The notes: a model not told the origin generated them from the sequence alone. A stretch of DNA of 64,000 bases from Candidatus Obscuribacterales bacterium (GCA_020050685.1 JAGVKG010000025.1:62001-126000); one strand, 5' to 3'. Positions 27,322 to 37,200 are shown, numbered from the stretch's first letter. Program-made: numbers and translations.

Positions 27322-28356
27322 CTACAAATCTGCGTCCCAATCCGGTTTTTTCTTTGCCGCTGGCAAATCTGGCTTGAGATCCAAAAATGCCACCACTGCA
27401 AATTTGCCGGACTCAAGAGCCCTAACTCGCAATGAATGTTCTGCCGTACCTGATTTTGCCGAGACATACAGTACTTGCGTGTTGCCGCCGGCAAGTGATA
27501 CCACTTGCGGTGTGCGATTCACAACTCTAATTGGCACCGTATAGGAAATTCCCGTCAACCCCGCCACTTTGATAAGCACAGAACTGCACTGGCCTTTGGT
27601 AATTTGATCGTGCAACATCGAAACCTTAATCGCTAAGTTGCTGAAGTTTGCTTGCTTGCTGCGACCATTTTCCGTCAGCTCAATAAACGTTGGGCCGACA
27701 GTTTCCGTCGGACTTTCAAAAATCAGCTTGCGCGGCGACTCGGCAAGCATCATTACCGACTTGCCCCCAACCTTAATTTCCGTGTTACCAAAATTGCCAT
27801 CAAATTCTCCCAGACATTCTGCCGGTCGTCCTGTCTCACCAAGCTTGGGCAAACCGAAATCTTGGCGATAGGCTTTGGTCGACTTGGACGCTCCTCGGCC
27901 AGTATCTTGGAATGCAGCCGGCATCAAGCTCGGCTGCAAACGCAAAGCCTGCACACAAAGAATTGCACCGTAACGATCTTTGAGAATCAAATCCGAAACC
28001 GCTTGCGAATCGGAAAACTGGCATGTGAAATCTCCGTCTTTCACCACAGTTTGAGCGTTGGCCAGAAAAATCACATACTCATCCAACAACTTTTGGTTCT
28101 TAATTCGCTCATTGTCATTCCGACCGACCGGATCAATTTGTACCGATCCGGAAATGGTATCACCGGAGCTTATGTCGTCCGGGAGATTGACGATTATCCT
28201 GCCTTGCGGAGTATGAAAGCTCACCGAGGCAATTCCCATCGCCAAACTGAGCGTACCAAAAATCTGATTAAAGCGTTTGGATTCAGCCATGCCTATTGGC
28301 ATCGACAGGCAAACCAAACTGATAAAAGCTAATGACCAAGCCAAATAACTGCGCAT
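27322..28356 (-). CDS. Exported protein of unknown function, possibly beta-rich
   Basis: Not recognised. The protein (344 aa from ATG 28356, with AGG 7 nt upstream; a GTG at 28374 is an alternative) has a clear signal peptide, ending around MAES. The mature part is rich in alternating hydrophobic residues suggestive of beta strands or Ig-like modules, for example GTAEHSLRVRALESGKF. It has a GDTISGSV segment often seen in surface proteins. No catalytic motif is obvious. It lies 22 bp upstream of the dehydrogenase gene and overlaps or nearly abuts the next exported-protein gene, so it probably belongs to the same transcript as the catabolic cluster. Confidence 0.65.
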   Translation of the reverse strand: MRSYLAWSLAFISLVCLSMPIGMAESKRFNQIFGTLSLAMGIASVSFHTPQGRIIVNLPDDISSGDTISGSVQIDPVGRNDNERIKNQKLLDEYVIFLANAQTVVKDGDFTCQFSDSQAVSDLILKDRYGAILCVQALRLQPSLMPAAFQDTGRGASKSTKAYRQDFGLPKLGETGRPAECLGEFDGNFGNTEIKVGGKSVMMLAESPRKLIFESPTETVGPTFIELTENGRSKQANFSNLAIKVSMLHDQITKGQCSSVLIKVAGLTGISYTVPIRVVNRTPQVVSLAGGNTQVLYVSAKSGTAEHSLRVRALESGKFAVVAFLDLKPDLPAAKKKPDWDADL

Positions 28357-28363
28357 AATCAAC

Positions 28364-28720
28364 CTAATGTTCACCGGTCATATCAGTGCTGGAGACATCC
28401 AAGTCGGCATTTCTATCATGGCGAAAAACCCGCATCACGTTCTTCGATTCCAAAACATAGCCGCAAGCCTCGTCCGTATGCTTGGTCAGAAGCCTGTGCA
28501 TGCCCGGGCGCTCGATAACCATACCTTCAAAAGTGAAATCAAAAAATTGCATAGGCGGCGCATCCACCACGACATCGGCAAATTCTTCGGCAAGGGAAAC
28601 CTCGCCTTGCAAAATCGCCGTTTCCACCGGCAAGTCCGCCGCACGCGAAAGAGGACACGCAGCAATTTGTCCGATAATTGCCAACCAAATAGGTAAATTC
28701 CGCAGCCCAAACAAGCGCAT
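28364..28720 (-). CDS. Small exported protein of unknown function
   Basis: Not recognised. Starting at ATG 28720 it has a signal peptide (about residues 1-27, cleavage near SRAAD) and a mature part of about 90 residues that is acidic and may contain beta strands (AEEFADVVVDAPP). A GGAAAC/AGG stretch upstream serves as ribosome binding site. Longer in-frame starts up to 28792 would add residues ahead of the signal peptide and are less likely. Its stop overlaps the alternative start of the next gene. It is the first gene of the minus-strand run and faces the 2-hydroxyacid oxidase gene across about 216 bp. Confidence 0.6.
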   Translation of the reverse strand: MRLFGLRNLPIWLAIIGQIAACPLSRAADLPVETAILQGEVSLAEEFADVVVDAPPMQFFDFTFEGMVIERPGMHRLLTKHTDEACGYVLESKNVMRVFRHDRNADLDVSSTDMTGEH

Positions 28721-28936
28721 ATGCCTAGTTTCCGTGAAGCACAAAACCGAAATACCAATACCTAATTCATACCCAATGCGCCATGCAAACAATCACTTGA
28801 GAACCGGCAGGGAAACTACCAATCGTAGGCAAAGCCGACAATTAACCTGGGCTTGAGAGCCGTGATGGCGGCACGCAATCTGCCAGACAACATGTGAGAA
28901 AATAGGGGACAACTTTGGCAATGGCGGAGAAGAATT

Positions 28937-30028
28937 TTGGACACGAGCGCTCAACCAGTAAATGTCTTTGAGTACGAAAAGCTGGCCAAAGAAAAATTGC
29001 CCGGCATGGTTTACGACTACTATGCCTCCGGTGCCAACGATGAGATTACACTGCGCGACAATCATGAAGCCTACGACCGCATCAAGTTGCGTTATCGAGT
29101 CCTGGTTGATGTGAGCAATATCAGTTTGAAGGCCTCAATTTTTAATCAAGAAATCTCCATGCCGATAATGGTGGCGCCGATGGCCTTTCAGGGAATGGCG
29201 CATCCGGATGGTGAGCTTGCCACGGCGCGGGCTTGCGGAAATGACGGCACCATCATGGTCTTAAGCACGCTTTCCAATCATTCCATCGAGGCGGTGACGC
29301 GAGAAGCAACCGGCCCAATTTGGTTTCAGCTTTATGTGTTTAAGGATCGCGGCATGACCAAATCATTGGTCCAAAGAGCAGAGGCTGCCGGCTGCAAGGC
29401 ACTGGTCTTGACTGTGGATTCGCCTTATTTAGGCAGGCGCGAACGGGACATTCGCAACGGCTTTAGTTTAGGTGGCGCGCTCAAGGCAAAGAACCTGGAA
29501 AAGTCCGTACAAGAAAACGTACCGGCGAAGAAAAACACTTCAGGGCTTGCCGCTTACTTGGAAGCATTTTACGATACTGGACTGACCTGGAAAGATCTTG
29601 AATGGTTCAAGTCCATTACCAAGTTACCAGTCTTGGTGAAAGGCATTGCGCGCGGAGACGATGCGCAATTGGCGATCAAAAACGGAGCAGATGGAATTGT
29701 TGTCTCCAACCATGGCGGAAGACAATTAGACACATCTCCTGCCACCATTGAAGTCTTGCCAGAAATTATTGAAGCGGTTGATGGGAAATTTGATGTAATT
29801 GTCGATGGTGGCATTCGCCGCGGCACCGATGTTGTAAAAGCTCTGGCATGTGGAGCCAAAGCCGTGTTTGTCGGCAGACCAATTCTTTGGGGATTAGCCA
29901 CCGAAGGCGAAGCCGGCGTCAGCAAAGTGCTCAACATGTATCGCGAAGATTTTCAAACATCAATGGCATTATGCGGCTGCACAACGCCAGACCAAATCAA
30001 ACGCGATCTGATCTGGACACGCAAATAA
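28937..30028 (+). CDS. FMN-dependent 2-hydroxyacid oxidase/dehydrogenase (glycolate/lactate oxidase family)
   Basis: A 363-aa flavoenzyme that oxidises L-2-hydroxyacids to 2-oxoacids. The TIM-barrel begins with YDYYASGANDE, and FMN contacts include APMAFQGMAHPDGE and WFQLYVFKD. The catalytic His259 lies in VVSNHGGRQLD, followed by the conserved DGGIRRGTDVVKALACGA and VGRPILWGLA blocks in pieces. The start is TTG at 28937 behind a GGAGAAG ribosome binding site. It is divergent from the catabolic cluster and could feed or use 2-oxo acids handled there, for example glycolate to glyoxylate. Family call firm; substrate open. Confidence 0.93.
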   Translation: MDTSAQPVNVFEYEKLAKEKLPGMVYDYYASGANDEITLRDNHEAYDRIKLRYRVLVDVSNISLKASIFNQEISMPIMVAPMAFQGMAHPDGELATARACGNDGTIMVLSTLSNHSIEAVTREATGPIWFQLYVFKDRGMTKSLVQRAEAAGCKALVLTVDSPYLGRRERDIRNGFSLGGALKAKNLEKSVQENVPAKKNTSGLAAYLEAFYDTGLTWKDLEWFKSITKLPVLVKGIARGDDAQLAIKNGADGIVVSNHGGRQLDTSPATIEVLPEIIEAVDGKFDVIVDGGIRRGTDVVKALACGAKAVFVGRPILWGLATEGEAGVSKVLNMYREDFQTSMALCGCTTPDQIKRDLIWTRK

Positions 30029-30030
30029 AA

Positions 30031-30900
30031 TCATTTGGACTTGTCCTGACCGGACAGATCGGCAACAAATTTTTTCATTGCGGCGACATACTGCTCTGAA
30101 TCAACGCCATAAATATCGTTATGTCCGGCATTCGGCAAGAGTACAAGTGTCTTTGGTTCAGATGCTAGTTTATTCAGTTCTTCCGAATTACTTACGGGAA
30201 CAATTTCGTCGTTCACACCGTGCACCAATAAAAGCGGTGGGTGGGCACCCTTGAGATAACTGAGATTGTCCAGCATGATTTTCGGATACATCCAGCGTGG
30301 ATAAAGCCACAACCAAAATATTCTACTGCGGGCAATTGCAAGCAAAGAAGAAAATGGTGACTGCAAAATAATTCCAGCACAAGGACGATTTTCAGCAACA
30401 TAACAAGCAACACCAGTGCCCAAGGATTCTCCAAAACAAATCAAATCAGCTGGTTTTACTGCTTCCTGATTGACGACAAAATCATACGCGGCAAGACCAT
30501 CTGTACAAATGCCATCGATGCTTGGTGAACCTTGACTCAAACCATATCCCTGATAGTCGTACATAAAAACAGAAGCGCCTGATTGCAAAATCAATTTTGC
30601 CAACGCCAAGCGATAGGTGATATTGCTTCCATTGCCATGATTAACTACACAAGTTTTTTGCGCACCGGGCAACTTAAAATACAAAGCATGCAGTTTGTTA
30701 CCGTTGGCCGTCGGGAAAAATATTTCTTCCTGCTTAACGCCGAGCACAGACTCAGTTTTGTATGCTTCGTACGTTTCCTTGATTGGGAAAAACAGCATCG
30801 AGCTGTAGTATCCCATCGCTACCCAGGGCGACAAGATCACGTACATAAAAATGTAAAAGAGAAACGCAAACGCATCCATTCTTGGCCATTCCAATTTCAT
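30031..30900 (-). CDS. Membrane-anchored alpha/beta-hydrolase (BEM46-like)
   Basis: A 289-aa alpha/beta-hydrolase. An N-terminal hydrophobic anchor (about residues 9-35) precedes the hydrolase domain. Features are VVNHGNGSNITYR, YDYQGYGLSQG, the nucleophile elbow FGESLGTG, VHGVNDEIVP as acid region and PNAGHNDI with the His. This matches the BEM46/S33-like hydrolases. It converges with the 2-hydroxyacid oxidase gene: their stops are only 2 bp apart. The upstream gene ends in a strong terminator, so this gene needs its own promoter. Substrate unknown. Confidence 0.85.
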   Translation of the reverse strand: MKLEWPRMDAFAFLFYIFMYVILSPWVAMGYYSSMLFFPIKETYEAYKTESVLGVKQEEIFFPTANGNKLHALYFKLPGAQKTCVVNHGNGSNITYRLALAKLILQSGASVFMYDYQGYGLSQGSPSIDGICTDGLAAYDFVVNQEAVKPADLICFGESLGTGVACYVAENRPCAGIILQSPFSSLLAIARSRIFWLWLYPRWMYPKIMLDNLSYLKGAHPPLLLVHGVNDEIVPVSNSEELNKLASEPKTLVLLPNAGHNDIYGVDSEQYVAAMKKFVADLSGQDKSK

Positions 30901-30927
30901 TTGGTCTTCATTCCCTCAATCAAAAAC

Positions 30928-30961
30928 TTGCGCCCCTTAAGAGTAATCCTAAGGGGCGCAA
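30928..30961 (-). terminator. Rho-independent terminator of the Gly/Lys repeat protein gene
   Basis: A perfect 12-bp stem (TTGCGCCCCTTA with TAAGGGGCGCAA) and a 10-nt loop. On the minus strand it is followed by GTTTTTG. It lies 21 bp after the stop of the repeat-protein gene, as expected for a terminator. Confidence 0.9.
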
Positions 30962-30982
30962 TGCAACTTATGCAAGCAAAAC

Positions 30983-31384
30983 TTACTTGCTGGTTGCTGG
31001 CTTCTCTTCTTTTTTCTTGCCAATTGAGGTGATGGCTTCGCCGGTCTTCTTAGCGCCAGTGCCTACGGCTTCTGCGCCTTTCTTGACACCCTTGCCGACG
31101 GCTTCGGCAGTCTTTTTGGCGCCAGTACCAACGGCCTTCACACCTTTGACAGTGCCTTTGCCGACGGCCTCTGCACCCTTGCCTACAGCTTCAGCGCCTT
31201 TTTTCAAACCGCCGCCAACGGCCTTAACGCCCTTGCCTGTGCCTTCGCCAACTTTTTCGGCACCTTTTTTAATTCCAGAACCAACATCTTTTGCGCCTTC
31301 GACGACTTTGTTTTCAGCAAAGGAAGCACCTGTTCCTATGGTCAAAGCAACGGATAAAGCCAATAGTAAAGAACCGAACTTCAT
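30983..31384 (-). CDS. Exported Gly/Lys/Ala repeat protein (LEA-like)
   Basis: A 133-aa protein with a signal peptide (about residues 1-23, cleavage at SFAEN). The mature part consists almost entirely of degenerate 11-residue-like repeats such as KKGAEAVGKG, VKAVGTGAKKT and GKGVKAVGGG. The composition is Gly, Lys, Ala and Val with little else, strongly basic, with a short KKKEEKPATSK tail. Such repeats recall LEA-type or amphipathic surface-binding proteins. It has its own strong terminator and is followed by an unrelated gene, so it is a single-gene unit. Role unknown; stress protection or envelope binding is a guess. Confidence 0.75.
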   Translation of the reverse strand: MKFGSLLLALSVALTIGTGASFAENKVVEGAKDVGSGIKKGAEKVGEGTGKGVKAVGGGLKKGAEAVGKGAEAVGKGTVKGVKAVGTGAKKTAEAVGKGVKKGAEAVGTGAKKTGEAITSIGKKKEEKPATSK

Positions 31385-31573
31385 GTCTACCTCCTTGGGT
31401 CACATTTCAGAAGAATCTTGACTCTTATAACATGCAGGCGAAATACATTCCAACCCCTGGCAATTGAGGGGGCGCAGACCCTTAACAATCCAGCGCTTAT
31501 GGCAGCCAAGCGCTATTACGAAGATAAACAATCGATATATCCTCCTTACAACCGCCCATAAAATCGAACCTGC

Positions 31574-31589
31574 ATGCTAACATGCTAAC
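31574..31589 (+). repeat. Tandem ATGCTAAC repeat upstream of cysteine desulfurase
   Basis: ATGCTAAC occurs twice in direct tandem about 40 bp before the desulfurase start, with a further GCAT nearby. It may be a regulator site, but nothing identifies the regulator. Confidence 0.3.
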
Positions 31590-31624
31590 TTGCATAGGCT
31601 AGAAACAAGATTGGCAGACAAATT

Positions 31625-32797
31625 ATGACAAACCCAGTTTACTTGGACACGAGCGCGACCACTAAAGTACACCCCGATGTGGTTGAGGCTATGTTACCTT
31701 TCTTGCAAGAGACCGTGGGCAATGCTTCATCCCTACATTTTTACGGACGCAAATCGCATGAAGCTGTCGATGTCGCACGCGCGCAAGTGGCAAAATTGCT
31801 AAATTGCCAGCCGGAAGAAATTTACTTCACGCCATGCGGAACTTATAGCAACAACACAGCACTTTTAGGGCGCGCGCGTTTTTGCGAAGCCAATGATTTA
31901 GGCAAACACCTGATCACAAGCGTGGTCGAACACCCATCTGTGATTGGGCCGGCAAAATATCTTGAAGCCAACGGCTGGAAAGTCACGTATCTTCCTGTGG
32001 ACAAGGAAGGATTTGTCAGCGTGCCAGAGTTGAAGAAGGCAATCACCAAGGACACTTCGATAATTTCGATCATGTGGGCAAATAATGAAATTGGCACCGT
32101 TCAGCCAATTGCGGAAATTGCCGAAGTCGCTAAAGAAAAAAATATCTATTTCCACACCGATGCAGTGCAAGTTGTCGGCAAGATGGAAGTCGATATGCAA
32201 GCAATTCTTGTCAGTGCTCTTGCGCTATCCGGTCATAAACTTAATGCACCAAAAGGCATCGGCGTTCTGTTCGTGCGTGGTGGCACTAACTTGATGCCCA
32301 TCGTATTCGGCGGCGGACAAGAGCGCGGCTTGTTTGCCGGCACAGAAAACATTGCCTCAATTGTCGGCATGGGCAAAGCGGCCGAAATCGCTCACAGAAG
32401 TCTGGCAAAAACAGAAAAACATTTGCGCAATTTGCAAGCAATAATCACCGAGAAATTGTTGGCAGTCGATGGTATTAAAATCACCGGACCGAAAGATCCG
32501 GAATTGCGTGTCCCCGGTCATGTCAGCGTTGTCGTTCCAGGCGCGCAAGGTGATGCAATTATCTTGCAATCGGATCTAAAAAACATCTGCATCTCGTCTG
32601 GATCAGCATGCCATTCCGGAGTAATCGAACCATCATCAGTCCTCAAAGCAATTGCTCTGCCTCGAGAAGAAGCACTAGGTTCCGCCCGCATCTCCGCCGG
32701 CATATTCAACACCGACAAAGAATGCCGCGAAGCCGCAGAAACTTTGGCCGGCGTCTTCAAGTCCTTGATGAAAAAGCCAGCTGCGGTAAAATATTAG
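31625..32797 (+). CDS. Cysteine desulfurase (NifS/IscS family)
   Basis: A 390-aa PLP-dependent cysteine desulfurase that supplies sulfur for iron-sulfur clusters and thiolation. The N-terminus YLDTSATTKVHPDV is characteristic. The PLP Lys205 lies in LSGHKLNAPKG, and the persulfide Cys329 in SSGSACHSG, as in NifS/IscS rather than SufS. No IscU, IscR or Suf genes are nearby. The start ATG at 31625 is well placed. It may serve a general or house-keeping sulfur-transfer role. Confidence 0.94.
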   Translation: MTNPVYLDTSATTKVHPDVVEAMLPFLQETVGNASSLHFYGRKSHEAVDVARAQVAKLLNCQPEEIYFTPCGTYSNNTALLGRARFCEANDLGKHLITSVVEHPSVIGPAKYLEANGWKVTYLPVDKEGFVSVPELKKAITKDTSIISIMWANNEIGTVQPIAEIAEVAKEKNIYFHTDAVQVVGKMEVDMQAILVSALALSGHKLNAPKGIGVLFVRGGTNLMPIVFGGGQERGLFAGTENIASIVGMGKAAEIAHRSLAKTEKHLRNLQAIITEKLLAVDGIKITGPKDPELRVPGHVSVVVPGAQGDAIILQSDLKNICISSGSACHSGVIEPSSVLKAIALPREEALGSARISAGIFNTDKECREAAETLAGVFKSLMKKPAAVKY

Positions 32798-32827
32798 TGG
32801 GCTATATTAAACATCGGGGCAAGCAAA

Positions 32828-33034
32828 ATGAATGAAGTGACATTTCTAGTTGAAGAATCCCCCGAGGGCGGCTATTCGGCAAGGGCTTTGGGCGAATCAA
32901 TCTTTACCGAGGCCGATGAACTTGCCGAACTCAAAAAGCAAATAGTAGATGCCGTAAGGTGCCACTTTGAAGAAGCCAACTTGCCAAAACTTATAAGACT
33001 GCACTTCGTACGGGAAGAACTTATCGCCGTATGA
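32828..33034 (+). CDS. HicB-like antitoxin
   Basis: A 68-aa protein of the HicB-like fold: VTFLVEESPEGGYSARALG matches the antitoxin's partial RNase-H strand pattern, followed by an ELAELKKQIVDAV helix. It lacks a C-terminal DNA-binding domain, so repression may need another factor. The stop overlaps the start of the HicA-like gene as ATGA, coupling them. Proteins of this type are sometimes mis-annotated as oxoisovalerate dehydrogenase; nothing here supports that. Confidence 0.8.
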   Translation: MNEVTFLVEESPEGGYSARALGESIFTEADELAELKKQIVDAVRCHFEEANLPKLIRLHFVREELIAV

Positions 33035-33279
33035 GACTTCCGCGCGATCTATCTGGTAGTAATCTTGCAACAGCGCTAAAAGCTTTCGGTTACCAAATAA
33101 CTAGACAAACCGGCAGTCACTTGCGATTAACAACCGACCTTGGCGGACAGCATAGTATTACAATTCCAGCTCACTCTGCGCTTAGAATTGGAACATTATC
33201 TGCGATCATTTCAGATATTGCCGAACACCACAAAATGACTAAAGACGAAGTGTCCCAAAAGCTGTTCAAAGACAAATAG
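33031..33279 (+). CDS. HicA-like mRNA interferase toxin
   Basis: An 82-aa double-stranded-RNA-binding-fold toxin of the HicA/YcfA family. TRQTGSHLRLTT carries the family's catalytic Gly-x-His, and HSITIPAHSALRIGTL is the following strand and helix. ATG at 33031 overlaps the antitoxin stop. Antitoxin-first order differs from many hicAB loci but is common for this subgroup. The cysteine desulfurase gene ends 31 bp before the pair. Confidence 0.85.
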   Translation: MRLPRDLSGSNLATALKAFGYQITRQTGSHLRLTTDLGGQHSITIPAHSALRIGTLSAIISDIAEHHKMTKDEVSQKLFKDK

Positions 33280-33286
33280 GATTTGC

Positions 33287-34039
33287 TTAGAACAAGTCAA
33301 CTGCATGCAGGTGACAATAAATACTTTCGCGTGTGTCGTCGGACCAAGACGGATACGTCTTTTCCATTTGCTCCCAAGCATTTTGAATGCGCTTCGAGAC
33401 AATCTGCGCTTCCGGTATTTTCAGCACGGGCTCCATTGAACTATTTGGTGTACGCAGCTTGACGGCTTTGCGAAAGAAGTTTGCTTGCAATTTCACTGCC
33501 GAATCGAGATAAGACTCGAACGGTTGCAGCTTCTTCGGCAATGGCTCCTCGTGAATTTTTTGCAGTGCTTTGCCGGTGACCTTGTTGTATTTTTCAAATG
33601 CTTTCTTGACGTGCTGGTTATTCACCAATGCCTGCCACATTTCTTGTTTTGCCTGCACGATTTTCAAAAGCGTAGCGAACACATGGTTAACATAACGCTT
33701 GTCACCATCGGTGATACCACTCAGCGCTTTCGGCAACGGAATTAGAACAGTCGAGTAAGTCGCGCCATTAGCACCGACAACTTCTAGTTTATTTGGATAC
33801 CAATCTTCATAAGTAGTAATAGACTTCTGGGAAATCTTATTCTCCATAAAAGAAGATATAGAAGACTTATTTTGAACGGCAGCATAAATTGCCGCCAACG
33901 CCAAAACCAATGCCAGAAAACCGTTGTAGCCGGTGATCACACCGGTAACACAAATGCGGTTTGGGCGCCGGGCGGGTTTTTCCGCCATTTTCACCGGCTC
34001 TGGCTTTAACGGGGTCAAAGTCTTCATGCCCGAAATCAT
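33287..34039 (-). CDS. Single-pass membrane protein of unknown function
   Basis: Not recognised. 250 aa with a basic cytoplasmic N-terminus, one membrane helix (about residues 37-55, FLALVLALAAIYAA) and a large, mostly helical external part. The latter contains Trp- and Lys-rich segments (for example TYEDWYPNKLEVVG). No cysteine-based or catalytic motif is seen. A second in-frame ATG at 34027 is equally possible as start. The gene ends 7 bp from the HicA-like gene on the opposite strand and begins about 200 bp from the giant LysM gene, with no sign of an operon. Confidence 0.55.
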   Translation of the reverse strand: MISGMKTLTPLKPEPVKMAEKPARRPNRICVTGVITGYNGFLALVLALAAIYAAVQNKSSISSFMENKISQKSITTYEDWYPNKLEVVGANGATYSTVLIPLPKALSGITDGDKRYVNHVFATLLKIVQAKQEMWQALVNNQHVKKAFEKYNKVTGKALQKIHEEPLPKKLQPFESYLDSAVKLQANFFRKAVKLRTPNSSMEPVLKIPEAQIVSKRIQNAWEQMEKTYPSWSDDTRESIYCHLHAVDLF

Positions 34040-34245
34040 ACCTGGCCCATGCCCACCAATCCTGTGTAGGCATTAATGGGCGCCAACATTAATGCGTGTT
34101 ACCCCATAATTTCACGCTTATAAATGGGACTTCGTAGGTTCCCCATTGAGAGCCCTTGGCAAGTGCTTTAATCTATCCCCATTCTTGATTTCGGCTATCG
34201 CGATGCGGTGGCGCCTTAAAAATCCCTGGACAATGGTGTCGGTGA

Positions 34246-37200
34246 ATGAGCAGTAACCTGTCAGACAATAACAACCTTCCAGAACTCTTACCAGGATCCA
34301 CAAGCGATCTTTCCATTTCCTACGAGCGCAAACCCAAGTCCCTTGGCGAATCGACCTACAGCGAAATCGAAGCCCAGCAAAAGGCTGCCTTGCAAAAGGC
34401 TCAGGATGCAAGCCAGCAAGGCAATAAGCCTGATTCGGCTAAAGAATCCGGCACCGTCAAGCCGCGCAGCTTCGGCAATTCGGAACTGGTCGAAATCAAA
34501 AAGGGCGACAGCATTTGGAACGCAGCCCAAGCCAAATATGGCCCAAATATTCCGTTGGCAGCAATTTACGAAGCCAATCGTATGACGCCGCGCAAAATTG
34601 AGATTGTTAACGGCAAAAGATTAATCACTCCTCCAGTTTATGAACCCGGACAGTACATTCTTCCGGATGAAAGATTGGTCGAGCAGTTAACCAAAGCATT
34701 TTGGGCCCGCATGAATAGCAATGCGCCTGCAGGCGATTCTGCGGAAAGCAAACCGGCTCAAACAGCTCCTATCAGCGACAGCACTGAAAAAACACCCGCA
34801 CCAGTTGGTGATTCATCCGGTAAGACACCGGCGCAAACTGCACCAGCAAGTGACAGCACCGACAAAACACCGGCACAAACAGCACCGACTGGTGATGCAT
34901 CCGGCAAGACACCTGCACAAACTACACCTGCCGACACAAGCACCAAAAATCCTTCTGAAAAAATACCGCCAGTATCGAGTGATACATCTGGCAAGACACA
35001 ACCAAGTGACAAGACTGGTGATACCACTCAATGTCCGCCCGCACCATCAGATAAACAAACACCAAAAATGCCAGATGGCAGGCCGCTTGATCCTGAAGTT
35101 AAACAGGCTATGCAGGATCGCTATGCCCAACTGAAGGGCGAGTTCGACAAAGCCAAAACCGGCTTTGAAAAAGAACATAAGCAAGAAGGTCTGCTCGGTA
35201 TGGCGAGCGACTTTATCCATAACGTGCTTGGCACACATAAAGAAGATGAGAATCCATTTGCTTCACTCTGGTCACATATCGTAAATAGGAAAGACGGATC
35301 GGAAGATATTAAAAAATGCATGCAAGAGCAAGTGACATTGCTTTCTCAAATGAAAGATGCAGTGGACAAAAATGATTTGGAGAAATTCTCCGAGATTCAT
35401 AAAAACAAATTATTGACCGGTGGTAGAGACGGTGTCGGTAAAGAATTTAAATATACAAATGCTAACAAAGTGCATGTTAAGGCGAAAGAAGACGCCAAAC
35501 ATTTTAGTGGCTCGCAAGAAAATACCGTTCATGGTCTAACTGATCTTGGCACTGCCACAACATCATTGATTGCTGCGGGACTCATCTTGAGAAAAAATCC
35601 GGCAACCGGCATGCAATTGTTAATGCGTGCAGCCCCAATTGGCATGGGTGTGGGTGCAGTTGCTAGACCAACATTTACGCACCTTGTCGATGCGCCATTA
35701 AATGATATCGGACAAGGCAAATTCTGCTTCGGACAATATGCCAGCCTTGGTAGAGATGTTGGCACTGGTGTTGTGGTCGGTGGTCTTGCACCAGCTACAG
35801 ATATTCTTGGCGGTATGGCTACCAAGAAAGTAGCTGAGACAATTGCTCCTGGACTTGCCGTCAAAGCAGGACTAACGCTAAATAATGGTGTCGCTCCATT
35901 TGAACGTGAGATTCTTGGCGAAAGATTGATCACTCCAAATAAGATTGACTGGAAAGATTGGTCCCCATGGAAGTCTGGTACATTGTTAGGTTCAACCAAG
36001 GATCAATGGACATACAAATTCCTCGGTGCCGCTTCCAAGTATGGCGTGGCTGGTGGTGCGTTCAGTGGTGCCGATACAACTATTCGCAGTGTCACTGATG
36101 GACGCGTGCCATCGGTAGCTGAAGTCGCAACATCAACAGTGTTGGGCGCAGCAACCGGCACAGCGCTCGGTTTGCGATTCGATCCGCTGGCAGCAGCGGT
36201 ACATCCGCCTGTTAACAATCCTGGTGATGCAAATACTCCTCCTGCTGGTGATGCAAATACTCCTCCTGCTGGTGACGCAAATACTCCTCCTGCCGGTGAT
36301 GCAAATACTCCTCCTGCTGGTGACGCAAATACTCCTCCTGCTGGTGACGCAAATACTCCTCCTGCCGGTGATGCAAATACTCCTCCTGCTGGTAACGATA
36401 ATTCAAAAGCGATCCCGCCAGAGTTGACTGCTGTTAGAGATCACATCCAACACGTTGGTAAGCAGAGCATTAGCGAACTGAAGCCTGGCGTAAATAGCAA
36501 AGGCGAAGCCGGTTTCTTCATTGATGGCAACGACAGAGCAATAAGATACTTCAAGCACTATTTGCCTGAAGGTTACGAAATTGAGAAAGCTGGCACAAAG
36601 ACACCCGATGGTCTTTTCGACATTTACTTTGTCAAGAAAAATAGCAGTGCACAACCTGAAGCCTCGATTGAAAATTCAACTAAGCAATCACTTGTCGGTG
36701 ACACACAACGATCTCTCATAGATGACAGTCCAGCAGACACTGTGGCTGATTCAGGTGATGCTCCAATCGTCACTGACTCGAGTACGATTGGTAAAAATGA
36801 TGGTTCCCTCGCACCACAAGTGAAACCGTTTGAGAATGTTGCACAATATGTTGGGGATAATCTTTCAGATCAGGTGGGTTGCTCGCGACACGAAATTGAT
36901 CCGAAGCGACTGGACACAGTCCGCAGTACGCTCGCCGCAAGTCTCAGTAAAAATCCAAATGTCAAAGGCGCACCTCCGGAAGCAGCGGTAGATGCAGCTG
37001 TGCTTGAATGGCGGCAGCCACGGTCCATGGATCCAAACAGAACTGAAGTTCTCCAAAAATCGCTTACAACCGATCTGCAGAAAAAGCTCGGGCGCACTCC
37101 AACAGATATTGAAGTGGATGGCGCAATGCGTGAATGGCTCGAATCACCGGGAATGAAATCACTTATTGAAGGTGGACACGTACTTCTTAATGTAACCGAC

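Noticed and set aside
32828-33034. Oxoisovalerate dehydrogenase fragment
   Set aside because: This common mis-annotation is contradicted by the overlap with a HicA-like toxin and a HicB-like fold.
36223-36390. Short regular repeats resembling a CRISPR array
   Set aside because: The 24-bp units are contiguous with no spacers and keep the host reading frame, encoding GDANTPPA.
36212-36406. Antisense frame of the repeat encoding QEEYLHH-like peptides
   Set aside because: It is a by-product of the in-frame repeat on the other strand and lacks a ribosome binding site.
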